Assembly: GCA_049515135.1 (NCBI GenBank)
Contig: JBEKUJ010000006.1
Location: 62,001 to 126,000, forward strand
DNA from: Fen-1364 sp049515135
GTDB lineage: Bacteria; Spirochaetota; Spirochaetia; SZUA-6; Fen-1364
Length of the DNA: 64,000 nt
Direction of reading: 5' to 3'
Part shown: piece by piece, positions 1 through 7,550 of the stretch
Position numbering within the stretch: position 1 is the first letter of the stretch
How the letters are laid out: each line of letters opens with the position of its first letter
Made by a program: the position numbers and the translations under genes
Notes under the pieces: model-generated
The model's input: the letters and a program-made list of their open reading frames with translations, nothing else
Database searches by the model: none
What the model was told of the DNA's origin: nothing

Positions 1-1
1 A

Positions 2-385
2 TTCATCGTCCTGTTCGTCGGCTTCAATGTCTTCTATATGACGATACTCATTCTGGGGTGGGCGGGAATGCCGCGGCGCTACTACTCCTACCTTCCGCAG
101 TTTACGGACCTCCAGCGCATCGCCACCTACGGCTCGTGGATCATGGTGGCCGGCCTGGTCATGATGTTCGGGAACCTCCTCCACGGCCTGTTCCGAGGCA
201 AGAAGGCGGAAGATAATCCGTGGGGCGGCGCCACGCTGGAATGGCAAATCCCCTCCCCTCCGGCAGAGCACAGCTTTGCCGAGACTCCCGTGGTCACGCA
301 TGGACCGTACGTCTTCAGCGACGACAACGGCGACGACCTGGGCAAAAAGGAACCGCATGAGCAGCAGCCACAGTCAAAGCGTTGA
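2..385 (+). CDS. ctaD: Cytochrome c oxidase subunit I, C-terminal part (cut by window edge)
   Basis: This is the C-terminal end of the haem-copper subunit of an aa3-type terminal oxidase, which reduces O2 and pumps protons in the inner membrane. The 5' part, with the haem and CuB histidines, lies outside the window. What remains is a hydrophobic helix, the conserved GMPRRY loop near residue 21, another helix, and the NPWGGATLEW motif that typically follows the last membrane helices. A hydrophilic tail of about 50 residues ends the protein. It overlaps the next gene by 29 bases, and three further oxidase genes follow in the same direction, so translational coupling in one operon is likely. The assignment to subunit I is secure although the protein is partial. 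Confidence 0.93.
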   Translation, partial: FIVLFVGFNVFYMTILILGWAGMPRRYYSYLPQFTDLQRIATYGSWIMVAGLVMMFGNLLHGLFRGKKAEDNPWGGATLEWQIPSPPAEHSFAETPVVTHGPYVFSDDNGDDLGKKEPHEQQPQSKR

Positions 386-980
386 AGCCCACGATGAAGG
401 CGTCAAGGCCAGGGTCGGGATCTGGCTCTTTCTCCTCTCCGAGATCCTCCTGTTCGGCGGCATGTTCCTCCTGTACTCGATGTACCGCTACAAGAACCCC
501 GCCGACTTTCACGCGGGGTCCATGGAGCTCAGCAGGTTCGACGGCACACTGAACACGATCGTCCTCCTCACCTCCAGCCTCACCGTGGTGGTGGCGCTTT
601 TCTCGCTCCATGTGAAGCAGAACATGAGGCGGGCAGCCATCTTCCTTGCTGCAACCATCGGCCTGGGGCTCACCTTCCTGGTGGTTAAAAGCTTCGAGTG
701 GGGGGCAAAGTTCGAGCATGGGCTGTACCCAGGGGCGAAGTTCCTGGAGAGCCAGCCGCACGGCTTCATCCTGTTCTTCGGGCTGTACTTCACGATGACC
801 GGGCTGCACGCTCTGCACGTGATCGTGGGGATGGTAGTGCTTTCCTTTGTCCTCAACTTCGTGCTGCGGAGAAAGATCACCCCGGAACGGATCAACATCA
901 TGGAGAACGGCGCCCTGTACTGGCACCTCGTGGACATCATCTGGATCTTCCTGTTCCCCTTGTTCTACCTGATCAGCTGA
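357..980 (+). CDS. ctaE: Cytochrome c oxidase subunit III
   Basis: A 207-residue integral membrane subunit of the haem-copper oxidase. It shows the family pattern: an N-terminal helix with the GIWLFLLSEILLFGG type motif, a helix containing the glutamate of the FEW motif, the TGLHALHVIVG motif, and a final helix with YWHLVDIIWIFLFPLFYL. Subunit III stabilises proton uptake by subunit I. The ATG at 357 was chosen because it gives the standard length and starts inside the end of ctaD, consistent with coupled translation. An upstream in-frame ATG at 276 would add residues that merely read through ctaD in another frame. Ten bases separate its stop from the next start. Confidence 0.93.
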   Translation: MSSSHSQSVEAHDEGVKARVGIWLFLLSEILLFGGMFLLYSMYRYKNPADFHAGSMELSRFDGTLNTIVLLTSSLTVVVALFSLHVKQNMRRAAIFLAATIGLGLTFLVVKSFEWGAKFEHGLYPGAKFLESQPHGFILFFGLYFTMTGLHALHVIVGMVVLSFVLNFVLRRKITPERINIMENGALYWHLVDIIWIFLFPLFYLIS

Positions 981-990
981 GGAGAATGCA

Positions 991-1254
991 GTGACATATC
1001 CGCGCTACATCTTCGTCTGGGCAGGGCTCGTCGTGCTGACGGCCATCACAGTGACCTCGGCCAGCCTCAACTTCGGCAGGATCGGCATTCTGATCGTCCT
1101 TGCCATTGCGGCCATCAAGTCCACCCTGGTGATCCTGTACTTCATGAACCTTTTTTTTGAAAAGCGGCTCTTATTGAAGATCCTGGTCCCCATCGCCATC
1201 TGCACGCTGGCGATCTTCATCGGGATGACCTATACCGACGTGCTCTTCCGGTAA
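991..1254 (+). CDS. ctaF: Cytochrome c oxidase subunit IV-like small membrane protein
   Basis: An 87-residue protein with three predicted membrane helices, matching prokaryotic cytochrome c oxidase subunit IV (CtaF/CoxD) in size, topology and position. The middle helix carries a K-S-T segment followed by I-L-Y-F-M-N, typical of this family. The GTG start at 991 is preceded by GAGGAG in the tail of ctaE, a good ribosome binding site. The role is accessory: it aids assembly or CuB site formation of the oxidase. It is placed between ctaE and ctaC, and the assignment rests on topology and context more than on catalytic residues. Confidence 0.82.
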   Translation: MTYPRYIFVWAGLVVLTAITVTSASLNFGRIGILIVLAIAAIKSTLVILYFMNLFFEKRLLLKILVPIAICTLAIFIGMTYTDVLFR

Positions 1255-1266
1255 GCGGGGGAAGGA

Positions 1267-1887
1267 ATGATTCAAGATACAAAGGCTGCGGTCAACGATC
1301 CTTTCATTTTCATCCTTGCGGTCTGCGTCCTGCTCTTTGTCCTCATCATTTTCTTCATGGTCTACTTCCTGGTGCGCTACCGCAGGTCCCGCAACCCGCA
1401 CCCTGCCAACATATCCGGGAATGTCCTGCTGGAGGCGGCGTGGATCATCGGCGCCACCCTCATCGTTCTGCCGATGTTCTTTTACGCGTATAAGGGGTTC
1501 CAGTACCTGAGAACGCCCCCGTCGGACGGCATGCAGGTGAGGGTCATTGCGCGCCAGTGGTCATGGCTCTTCGAGTACCCCAACGGGCTGAAAAGCGGAG
1601 ACCTGGTGGTGCCGCAGGGGGTCAACGTGGTCCTCACCATGGAGTCCCTGGACGTGATCCACGGATTTTTCGTGCCGCACTACAGGATCAAGCAGGACGT
1701 GGTGCCGGGCATGCACAACAAGGTTTGGTTCAAGGCCACGGACCTCGGCACGACGGACCTCTTGTGCTCCCAGTATTGCGGGCAGGAGCATTCCAAAATG
1801 CTGGCCAAGGTCGCGGTGGTCCCGAAGGACTTGTTCGACAAATGGTACAACGGAGAGGATGTTCAGATCCCGGGCCTGGAAGACTAG
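1267..1887 (+). CDS. ctaC: Cytochrome c oxidase subunit II (CuA subunit)
   Basis: A 206-residue subunit with two N-terminal membrane helices (about residues 14-35 and 52-72) and a periplasmic cupredoxin domain. The binuclear CuA ligands are visible: the histidine in DVIHGFFVP, then the C-S-Q-Y-C-G-Q-E-H-S-K-M cluster near residue 160. It accepts electrons from cytochrome c and passes them to subunit I. No CXXCH haem motif follows, so it is a plain CuA type and not the caa3 fusion. In many bacteria subunit II opens the operon; here it closes the group, 12 bases after ctaF. A lysis-type gene on the opposite strand converges just after it. Confidence 0.93.
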   Translation: MIQDTKAAVNDPFIFILAVCVLLFVLIIFFMVYFLVRYRRSRNPHPANISGNVLLEAAWIIGATLIVLPMFFYAYKGFQYLRTPPSDGMQVRVIARQWSWLFEYPNGLKSGDLVVPQGVNVVLTMESLDVIHGFFVPHYRIKQDVVPGMHNKVWFKATDLGTTDLLCSQYCGQEHSKMLAKVAVVPKDLFDKWYNGEDVQIPGLED

Positions 1888-1892
1888 GCGCT

Positions 1893-4052
1893 CTAGTTGC
1901 GCGGCGCGATACCGAAGAACGCGAGCACGGCGTCACGGGGATCCTCGTTCCCGTACAGGAAGGCATACATCACCGTTGAGATGAGGATCTTGCGCACGTA
2001 TTTGCGGGTCTCCTCGAAAGGCACTGATTCGACAAATAGGTCGCCCGGCATGTCCCCTCCCGCTTTTTCCCATGCCCTGACCCTTGTCAGCCCTGCGTTG
2101 TACGACAACAGGGCTTTGGGAACGCTGTTTACGCTGGAGAGAAGATCCTGGAAGTGGCGCACTCCGATTGCCAGGTTGACTGACGGGTCCCGAAGGTCGG
2201 GCTCAGCCATGTGGAGTCTGCGGGCAACGGCCGTGGCGGTGGCCGGCATGAGCTGGCTGAGCCCCACGGCTCCGACGCTGGACACGATGTCCGGGTCGAA
2301 ATAGCTCTCCTCCCGCACGAGGCCGTACAGCACCGAATCCCTGATTCCGCTCGTCGTGGAAAGCTCGTCGATCACGGAGCTGAAGGCCCTGGGGTACTCC
2401 ATTTCAAGCTCCTGCTGGGAGAGCGACCTGCGCCGGGCAAGGATGCCCATGAGGTGCATGGAGCTGGCATAATCGCCGGCCTGCGCCATGAGGCGCGCCG
2501 CCTCACGCAGCTCCGCATCGGAAAGGCCCCTGCGGGACTCAACGATCTTCTGGTACGCCTGGGAGAAAAGGCCGAACGGGATGAAGCCTGTGATGAAGGG
2601 GTCAAGGGCGGGCTTGTTCTGCGGTTCGGCATCCTGCGGGCGCGGCTTGACCTGTTCAGGCATATCACCCAGGATGCAGGAAGCCATGAGGCCATAGTAG
2701 CCATCCGGATCCTGCGTGACAGCTTCGCGCAGAAAGTCGCGCGGGGTTGCCGGCAGGGCTCCCACGGGCGTGATGAGCCCTTCCTGGCCCGCTCTCCCCA
2801 GGAGGTACGCGAGCCTGGCCTCCACCCCCCGCGGTCCCCGGGTCTGGACAATCCTCCACAACCCGATGAGAGTCTTCCACTTCCCGGCTCCCACCAGGTC
2901 CGAGGTCCAGTCATCGAGCACGTCAGAAAAAAAGCCGGGGTCGTTCGAAGCAGAAAGCTCCCTGTCAACCTGCGCCAGCACGTCGGGTGGTTTCTGGGAG
3001 ATGATCATGTCCACGAGGTACCAGCGTTCCCTGTCGCGCTGGTCCGCGTCCACCGAGGCTGCAATGGCAGAGCGAAGAGTCGAGAACGCCTGCGGGTACA
3101 ACCTGAGTCGCCGGTAGATCTTTCCTGCCTGTTCCAGGGCATCCGCTCTGGCGCGGCCGGTGAGCCGGGCGGAAACCCCGGCCAGGAAACGCGCGCCTGC
3201 CGCCTGCCTGCCCGAGGACTGGTACGCGCTGGCAAGGTCCGCCACCAGGGCGCTTCCCGCGGACCGGGCAGACTCCAGGCCCGCAAGAACGCTTTCCATG
3301 AGGGGGATCCCGGCATCCCAGTCCCCGAGGAACAGGTCGTTCTTTGCGGAAATCAGGTCCTTCTCCAGATCCGTGAAACCTTCGGCATACTGGGACGCGC
3401 CTGCAAGAAAAGTGAAGAACCTCGCGTGCAGCGCTGAGACACGCTCGCGGAGAAAAAGCTGAACGATGAGGTCATGCGCTGAAGCGAGGCCAAGGCGCAG
3501 AGAGCTCACGCCGCGGAAGAGGAGAACTTCCGGGTCCGGGCCGGTGAGCAGGTCAGCCTGATGCAGCATCTCCTGGTCCTGCTGCATCCAGTAGAGGGCC
3601 TCAACAAGGACGTGCCGGGCGCGTTGCTCCATATCCGGGGGCTGCTGCGTGGAAAGGATGCGTGTGGCCACCTGGATTGCCTGGGGCCAGCTCTTCCTGG
3701 CGTTGTACTTCTGGCCCAGGAGGACTCCGGCCTCCCGCTTCCACGGGTCCGGGCACCTGGCCCACGCCAGCTCCAGCATGCGCAGGGACTGGTCCGTCAT
3801 GTCCATTGAATCGAAGACCAGGGCCAGATAGTACGGCGCGCCGGGAGAAAGGGAGAGGGCCTGGGACGGATCCTGCGTGGAAAAGTCCACGCTGGCAAGG
3901 ATGGCGTAGCGGCCGGTGGACAGTCGAAGGGCAAGCTCATCCGCCGGATATCCCCATACCTTGCGGGGACCGCAGCCGGTGGTGGAGAGCAGGACTGCAA
4001 GGAGAGCGGTCAGGATCCTAATTTTCAGGAATATAGATCCGCGTTCCCGCAA
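1893..4052 (-). CDS. Soluble lytic murein transglycosylase family lipoprotein
   Basis: A lipoprotein of about 719 residues that probably cleaves peptidoglycan glycan strands in the periplasm. The N terminus has a basic stretch, a hydrophobic core and a lipobox-like L-L-S-T-T-G-C. Residues about 40-540 form a long alpha-superhelical region, as in the Slt70 doughnut. The C-terminal 150 residues are the SLT domain: the catalytic glutamate is in REESYFDP (about residue 581), followed by GAVGLSQLMPATA and the LLSYNAG motif. The start is uncertain. The TTG at 4052 overlaps the upstream LysM gene by 35 bases; a CTG further in would still keep the signal peptide. It is co-directional with, and overlaps, the LysM gene, suggesting a joint cell-wall role. 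Confidence 0.86.
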   Translation of the reverse strand: MRERGSIFLKIRILTALLAVLLSTTGCGPRKVWGYPADELALRLSTGRYAILASVDFSTQDPSQALSLSPGAPYYLALVFDSMDMTDQSLRMLELAWARCPDPWKREAGVLLGQKYNARKSWPQAIQVATRILSTQQPPDMEQRARHVLVEALYWMQQDQEMLHQADLLTGPDPEVLLFRGVSSLRLGLASAHDLIVQLFLRERVSALHARFFTFLAGASQYAEGFTDLEKDLISAKNDLFLGDWDAGIPLMESVLAGLESARSAGSALVADLASAYQSSGRQAAGARFLAGVSARLTGRARADALEQAGKIYRRLRLYPQAFSTLRSAIAASVDADQRDRERWYLVDMIISQKPPDVLAQVDRELSASNDPGFFSDVLDDWTSDLVGAGKWKTLIGLWRIVQTRGPRGVEARLAYLLGRAGQEGLITPVGALPATPRDFLREAVTQDPDGYYGLMASCILGDMPEQVKPRPQDAEPQNKPALDPFITGFIPFGLFSQAYQKIVESRRGLSDAELREAARLMAQAGDYASSMHLMGILARRRSLSQQELEMEYPRAFSSVIDELSTTSGIRDSVLYGLVREESYFDPDIVSSVGAVGLSQLMPATATAVARRLHMAEPDLRDPSVNLAIGVRHFQDLLSSVNSVPKALLSYNAGLTRVRAWEKAGGDMPGDLFVESVPFEETRKYVRKILISTVMYAFLYGNEDPRDAVLAFFGIAPRN

Positions 4053-4956
4053 AAATCAGGTCCGGGTTTCTGATGGAATTGGCCCTGGCCAGCTTGGGGT
4101 ACAGCCAGGGGTTTCGATAGTACGTTGCGGAGATGTCCCACAGAGTGTCGCCCCTCTTGATCCGGTAGGTGACTCCGCCTTTTGCCACCGTCTGGGCCTC
4201 ACCTGTTGAGCTCTTGACCGAGGCCTGTCCGCCGCTGCCCTGTTGAGTCTGGACTCCGGGCTGCGGCTCTGCCGGCGCAGCCGCCGGTGCGGGCTGCGCG
4301 GGTGCGGCGGGCTGCTGCGGTGCCACGGCCGCCGAAGGCGTGCTTCCGCGCGCCGACAGGGGCGGAGTCTCGGGACCGCGCACGCTTCTATAGATGAAAT
4401 ACGCTATGGCCGCAACCAGGAGGACACCCAGAAGGACAAAGAGAATGAGGAGCAGGAGGTTGGGTCCGCGTTTTTCGCGGTCCAGGACTTCGCGTCTTCG
4501 ATCCGCTTCAGTGACCCGATAGGCCTCCCCGGTCAGGGGTGGCTCTTCGAGGTCAGCTACCGCGGCGGTCTTCCCTTCCTCTTCGACCTCGAACTCCGGC
4601 TCTCCGGAGATCTCCTCCTCCGCAAGCCTGGTCAGGGTTGTGGAAAACTTCTGGGACTCCCCCGTGCGCCTGTCGCTGGCTTCAGCGGACAGCTCTCCCT
4701 CGGGGTTGATGCCGAGGAACAGCTCGATCTCAGGCTCTCCCTGGGGAGCAGGAGGGATGTTCTCCACGATGAGGCTCCCGATATAGCTGGGCTGCTCCAG
4801 GCCCCCCCCGTTGCCCCGGTAGAGGTCGATCTGGACTTTCTCCTGGTTGTCCTTGATGGTTGTGACGGTGAGCTTTTTCCTGCCGGTGAATCCTTTTTCT
4901 AGTACAGGGTAGTAGGAACCGTCAGCGATCTTGATGCCGATGGTAGAATCGCCCAC
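4018..4956 (-). CDS. DnaK-type substrate-binding beta domain, membrane helix and LysM protein
   Basis: A 312-residue protein with an unusual layout. Residues about 15-110 resemble the Hsp70/DnaK substrate-binding beta sandwich: T-I-K-D-N-Q-E-K-V-Q-I-D-L-Y-R-G, then IPPAPQGEPEIEL, then a strand with NPEGELSAEASDRRTGE, the order seen in DnaK. There is no ATPase domain. An acidic linker leads to a basic segment and one membrane helix (about 168-190), then an Ala/Pro/Gln-rich stretch and a C-terminal LysM domain starting at RIKRGDTLWDIS. The basic residues before the helix predict the DnaK-like part inside the cell and LysM in the periplasm. The start is GTG at 4956, with GGAGGAG about 11 bases upstream. 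It overlaps the transglycosylase gene. I believe related proteins occur in other spirochaetes; the function is unknown to me. Confidence 0.82.
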   Translation of the reverse strand: MGDSTIGIKIADGSYYPVLEKGFTGRKKLTVTTIKDNQEKVQIDLYRGNGGGLEQPSYIGSLIVENIPPAPQGEPEIELFLGINPEGELSAEASDRRTGESQKFSTTLTRLAEEEISGEPEFEVEEEGKTAAVADLEEPPLTGEAYRVTEADRRREVLDREKRGPNLLLLILFVLLGVLLVAAIAYFIYRSVRGPETPPLSARGSTPSAAVAPQQPAAPAQPAPAAAPAEPQPGVQTQQGSGGQASVKSSTGEAQTVAKGGVTYRIKRGDTLWDISATYYRNPWLYPKLARANSIRNPDLIFAGTRIYIPEN

Positions 4957-5015
4957 TGCGCAGGTTCTCCTCCATCCGAGAGTCTATGTTGCGCACACCC
5001 GTTTGTCAATAACGA

Positions 5016-5669
5016 TCACGGCCGGAGAGCCACAATGCAGCGTTCTTCATCGAGAAACGGCACTGTTACAGGAACAACATCCGCCCGGGCCGGTGCGTCC
5101 GCCGAGCGTCGAACATATTCTATCTCGGCCTGCGCCCGCTCAATCCTTCCTTTATATGCGACAACCGTACGGAACTTCAGACCCGCGTCGCGGGCATCGG
5201 CAAGAAAACGCGACAGGGGAGCCACGGCCCTGAAGGTCACAACGTCAAACCGGGCCGCGACTGCAGTCAGATCGCCCTGGATGACCTCGACGCGCGCCAG
5301 GCCCAGGAGCGCTTTGCATGTTCGGAGGAAGGAGACCTTTTTTGCGGAACGCTCCAGCAGCGTGAAGGGCGTCTCGGGCATGCATACGGCAAGCGGAATG
5401 CCGGGCAGCCCCGCGCCCGAGCCCACGTCAAGGACGCCGCCATTCCCGGCCTCGTCCCGGATAAGTCTCCACGCGGACAGGGAGTCGAGCACGTGTTTGA
5501 CGATGAGCTCCCGGCGCGAGGATGCCTTGACGAAGCCGAACCTGGGGTTCCAGCGCAAGAGCTCATCGAGGTACAGATTCAGCTGAGCCTGGGCTCTTTC
5601 CGCGTCGGGGACCGCAAGCCGGGCAAGGCCTTCTCCAAGAAGGTCGACTGGTCCGGGCTCCGCGCTCAT
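5016..5669 (-). CDS. rsmG: 16S rRNA (guanine527-N7)-methyltransferase
   Basis: RsmG (GidB), 217 residues, methylates N7 of G527 in 16S rRNA using S-adenosylmethionine. The Rossmann SAM-binding motif is LDVGSGAGLPGIPLAV (about residues 80-95), preceded by the family's HVLDSLSAWRLI helix. The later F-R-A-V-A-P-L motif and the lysine in AYKG also match the family. The ATG at 5669 overlaps the mnmG stop in an ATGA arrangement, so it is translationally coupled to mnmG. The mnmG-rsmG pairing is a very common bacterial arrangement and supports the call. About 60 bases separate its stop from the LysM gene start downstream. Confidence 0.95.
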   Translation of the reverse strand: MSAEPGPVDLLGEGLARLAVPDAERAQAQLNLYLDELLRWNPRFGFVKASSRRELIVKHVLDSLSAWRLIRDEAGNGGVLDVGSGAGLPGIPLAVCMPETPFTLLERSAKKVSFLRTCKALLGLARVEVIQGDLTAVAARFDVVTFRAVAPLSRFLADARDAGLKFRTVVAYKGRIERAQAEIEYVRRSADAPARADVVPVTVPFLDEERCIVALRP

Positions 5670-7549
5670 GAGCGCGCCTGACGCGCGTCGCGCCCCAGGG
5701 AGACCAGGAGAATGGCGATGTCCGGCGGCCGAACGCCCGAGATCCGTGATGCCTGCCCGATAGAGATCGGCCGGATGAGCTTGAGCTTCTCCCTGGCCTC
5801 CGCGGAGACTCCGGCAAGGCCGTCCCAGTCGAAGTCCCGTGGAATCAGCTTCTCCTCCATGCGCCGAAACCGCCCCACCTGCTCTTCCTGCCGCGCAATA
5901 TACCCCTCGTACTTCACCCCAGCCTCTGCCAGCGCCAGCCACGATCCATCGGCCGCGGCCAGCGCCGGTTCCAGGGCGGCAAGCAATCCAATCGTCACGC
6001 GGGGGTCCCGCAGGGCCTGCTCGAAGTTTCTCCCCCTGTGCGCCTCAAGGGCTGCCAGACGGACGGCGTCCTCCGCGGACACCTTGCGCCTGCGCAGAAG
6101 CTCGCGTGCCTCCTCGATCCCGCGGGTCTTTCTGGAAAGCCGGTCCAGGGCCGCGTCGTTCTGCAGCCCGATGGCATGCGCCTTCGGCAGAAGGCGGATG
6201 TCGGCCGTGTCATGCATGAGGGACAGTCGATGCTCGGCCCGTGAGGTGAAAAGCCGGTAGGGCTCCTCCGTGCCCAGGGTCACGAGGTCGTCCACCAGCA
6301 CGCCGATGTACGCATCAGCCCGGGAGAGCACAAGCGGCTCCCTGCCCTGGAGATGAAGCGCGGCGTTGATGCCGGCAACAATCCCCTGCGCCGCTGCCTC
6401 CTCATAGCCCGATGTGCCGTTGGTCTGTCCTGCAACAAAGAGGCCCTCGATCTTCTTTGTCATGAGGCTGGGAAACAGCTGGGTGGGGAAAAGGAAGTCG
6501 TACTCCACGGCGTAGCCGGGGCGCGAGATCACAAGTTTCTCAAGCCCCGGTATGCTGCGGAGGAAATGCTCCTGCACGTCCTCGGGAAGGGATGACGAGA
6601 CGCCGTTGAGGTACACCTCCTCGGTTCCCAGGCCTTCCGGCTCCACGAAGACCTGGTGCCTCTCGCGTCCGGGAAACCGCACGACCTTGTCCTCGATGGA
6701 CGGGCAGTACCGCGGACCCCTGCCTACGATCTTTCCCCCGTACAGCGGCGAACGGTGGATGTTCTCTCTGATGATGCGGTGGGTCTCGGCGGTCGTGTAG
6801 GTGATGAAGCACGGCACCGAGGGTCTCTGGACCGTGGCGTTGGAAAAGCTGAACGGCAGCGCCACAGGGTCCGGCTGCTGCAGCTCCATCCTCTCGGGAA
6901 TGAGCGAGCCGCGAAGCGCGCGGGCCGGAGTGCCCGTCTTGAGCCTGCCAACGGCAAACCCCAGTCGGCGCAGGCTGGCGCCCAGCCCGATTGCCGCAGG
7001 CTCGCCAAGCCGGCCTCCAGGGGCGCTCCACTCGCCGATGAAAAGCTTCCCCTCCATGAAGGTCCCTGTCGTGAGAACGACTGCCGGAGCAAGGACGCGC
7101 CGGCCGCGCTCAGTCACGACGCCACGGATTGCGCTCCCCTGCGAATCCAGGAGGAGATCGACCACTGTGTCCTGGAAGAGGGTGAGGTTCGTCTCCCTCT
7201 CCAGGGTGAGCTTTGCAAGGCCGGCATACGCGTGCTTGTCCGCCTGCGCCCGCGGGGCCTGAACCGCGGGACCCCTGCTGGCGTTGAGCATACGGAACTG
7301 GATCATCGTGGCGTCGATGAGCTTCGCCATCTGTCCGCCAAGGGCGTCGACCTCCCGCACGAGGTTGCCCTTGGCGATCCCCCCAATGGCAGGGTTGCAC
7401 GACATCCTGCCGATGACATCGAGGTTCTGCGTGATGAGGACCGCGGAAAACCCAAGGCGGGCGATTGCAAGCGAGGCTTCAATCCCCGCGTGCCCGCCTC
7501 CTATGATGACGGCGTCGAAGTCCGCATCAGCGCGCGCGCGATGACCCAT
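5666..7549 (-). CDS. mnmG: tRNA uridine-5-carboxymethylaminomethyl synthase, FAD subunit
   Basis: MnmG (GidA), 627 residues, works with MnmE to install (carboxymethyl)aminomethyl groups at U34 of certain tRNAs. The FAD-binding motif is IIGGGHAGIEAS near residue 16, followed by the family signature IGRMSCNPAIGGIAKG. The second signature GPRYCPSIEDKVVRF and the NGTSGYEEAAAQG motif are also present, and the C-terminal MnmE/tRNA-binding region is complete. The ATG at 7549 lies one base beyond the mnmE stop, which argues for coupling. An in-frame extension further upstream only reads mnmE in another frame. The order mnmE-mnmG-rsmG is conserved in many bacteria. Confidence 0.96.
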   Translation of the reverse strand: MGHRARADADFDAVIIGGGHAGIEASLAIARLGFSAVLITQNLDVIGRMSCNPAIGGIAKGNLVREVDALGGQMAKLIDATMIQFRMLNASRGPAVQAPRAQADKHAYAGLAKLTLERETNLTLFQDTVVDLLLDSQGSAIRGVVTERGRRVLAPAVVLTTGTFMEGKLFIGEWSAPGGRLGEPAAIGLGASLRRLGFAVGRLKTGTPARALRGSLIPERMELQQPDPVALPFSFSNATVQRPSVPCFITYTTAETHRIIRENIHRSPLYGGKIVGRGPRYCPSIEDKVVRFPGRERHQVFVEPEGLGTEEVYLNGVSSSLPEDVQEHFLRSIPGLEKLVISRPGYAVEYDFLFPTQLFPSLMTKKIEGLFVAGQTNGTSGYEEAAAQGIVAGINAALHLQGREPLVLSRADAYIGVLVDDLVTLGTEEPYRLFTSRAEHRLSLMHDTADIRLLPKAHAIGLQNDAALDRLSRKTRGIEEARELLRRRKVSAEDAVRLAALEAHRGRNFEQALRDPRVTIGLLAALEPALAAADGSWLALAEAGVKYEGYIARQEEQVGRFRRMEEKLIPRDFDWDGLAGVSAEAREKLKLIRPISIGQASRISGVRPPDIAILLVSLGRDARQARS

Positions 7550-7550
7550 G

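Noticed and set aside
2211..3437. A 408-codon plus-strand frame
   Set aside because: Antisense of the lytic transglycosylase, whose catalytic motifs are clear on the minus strand.
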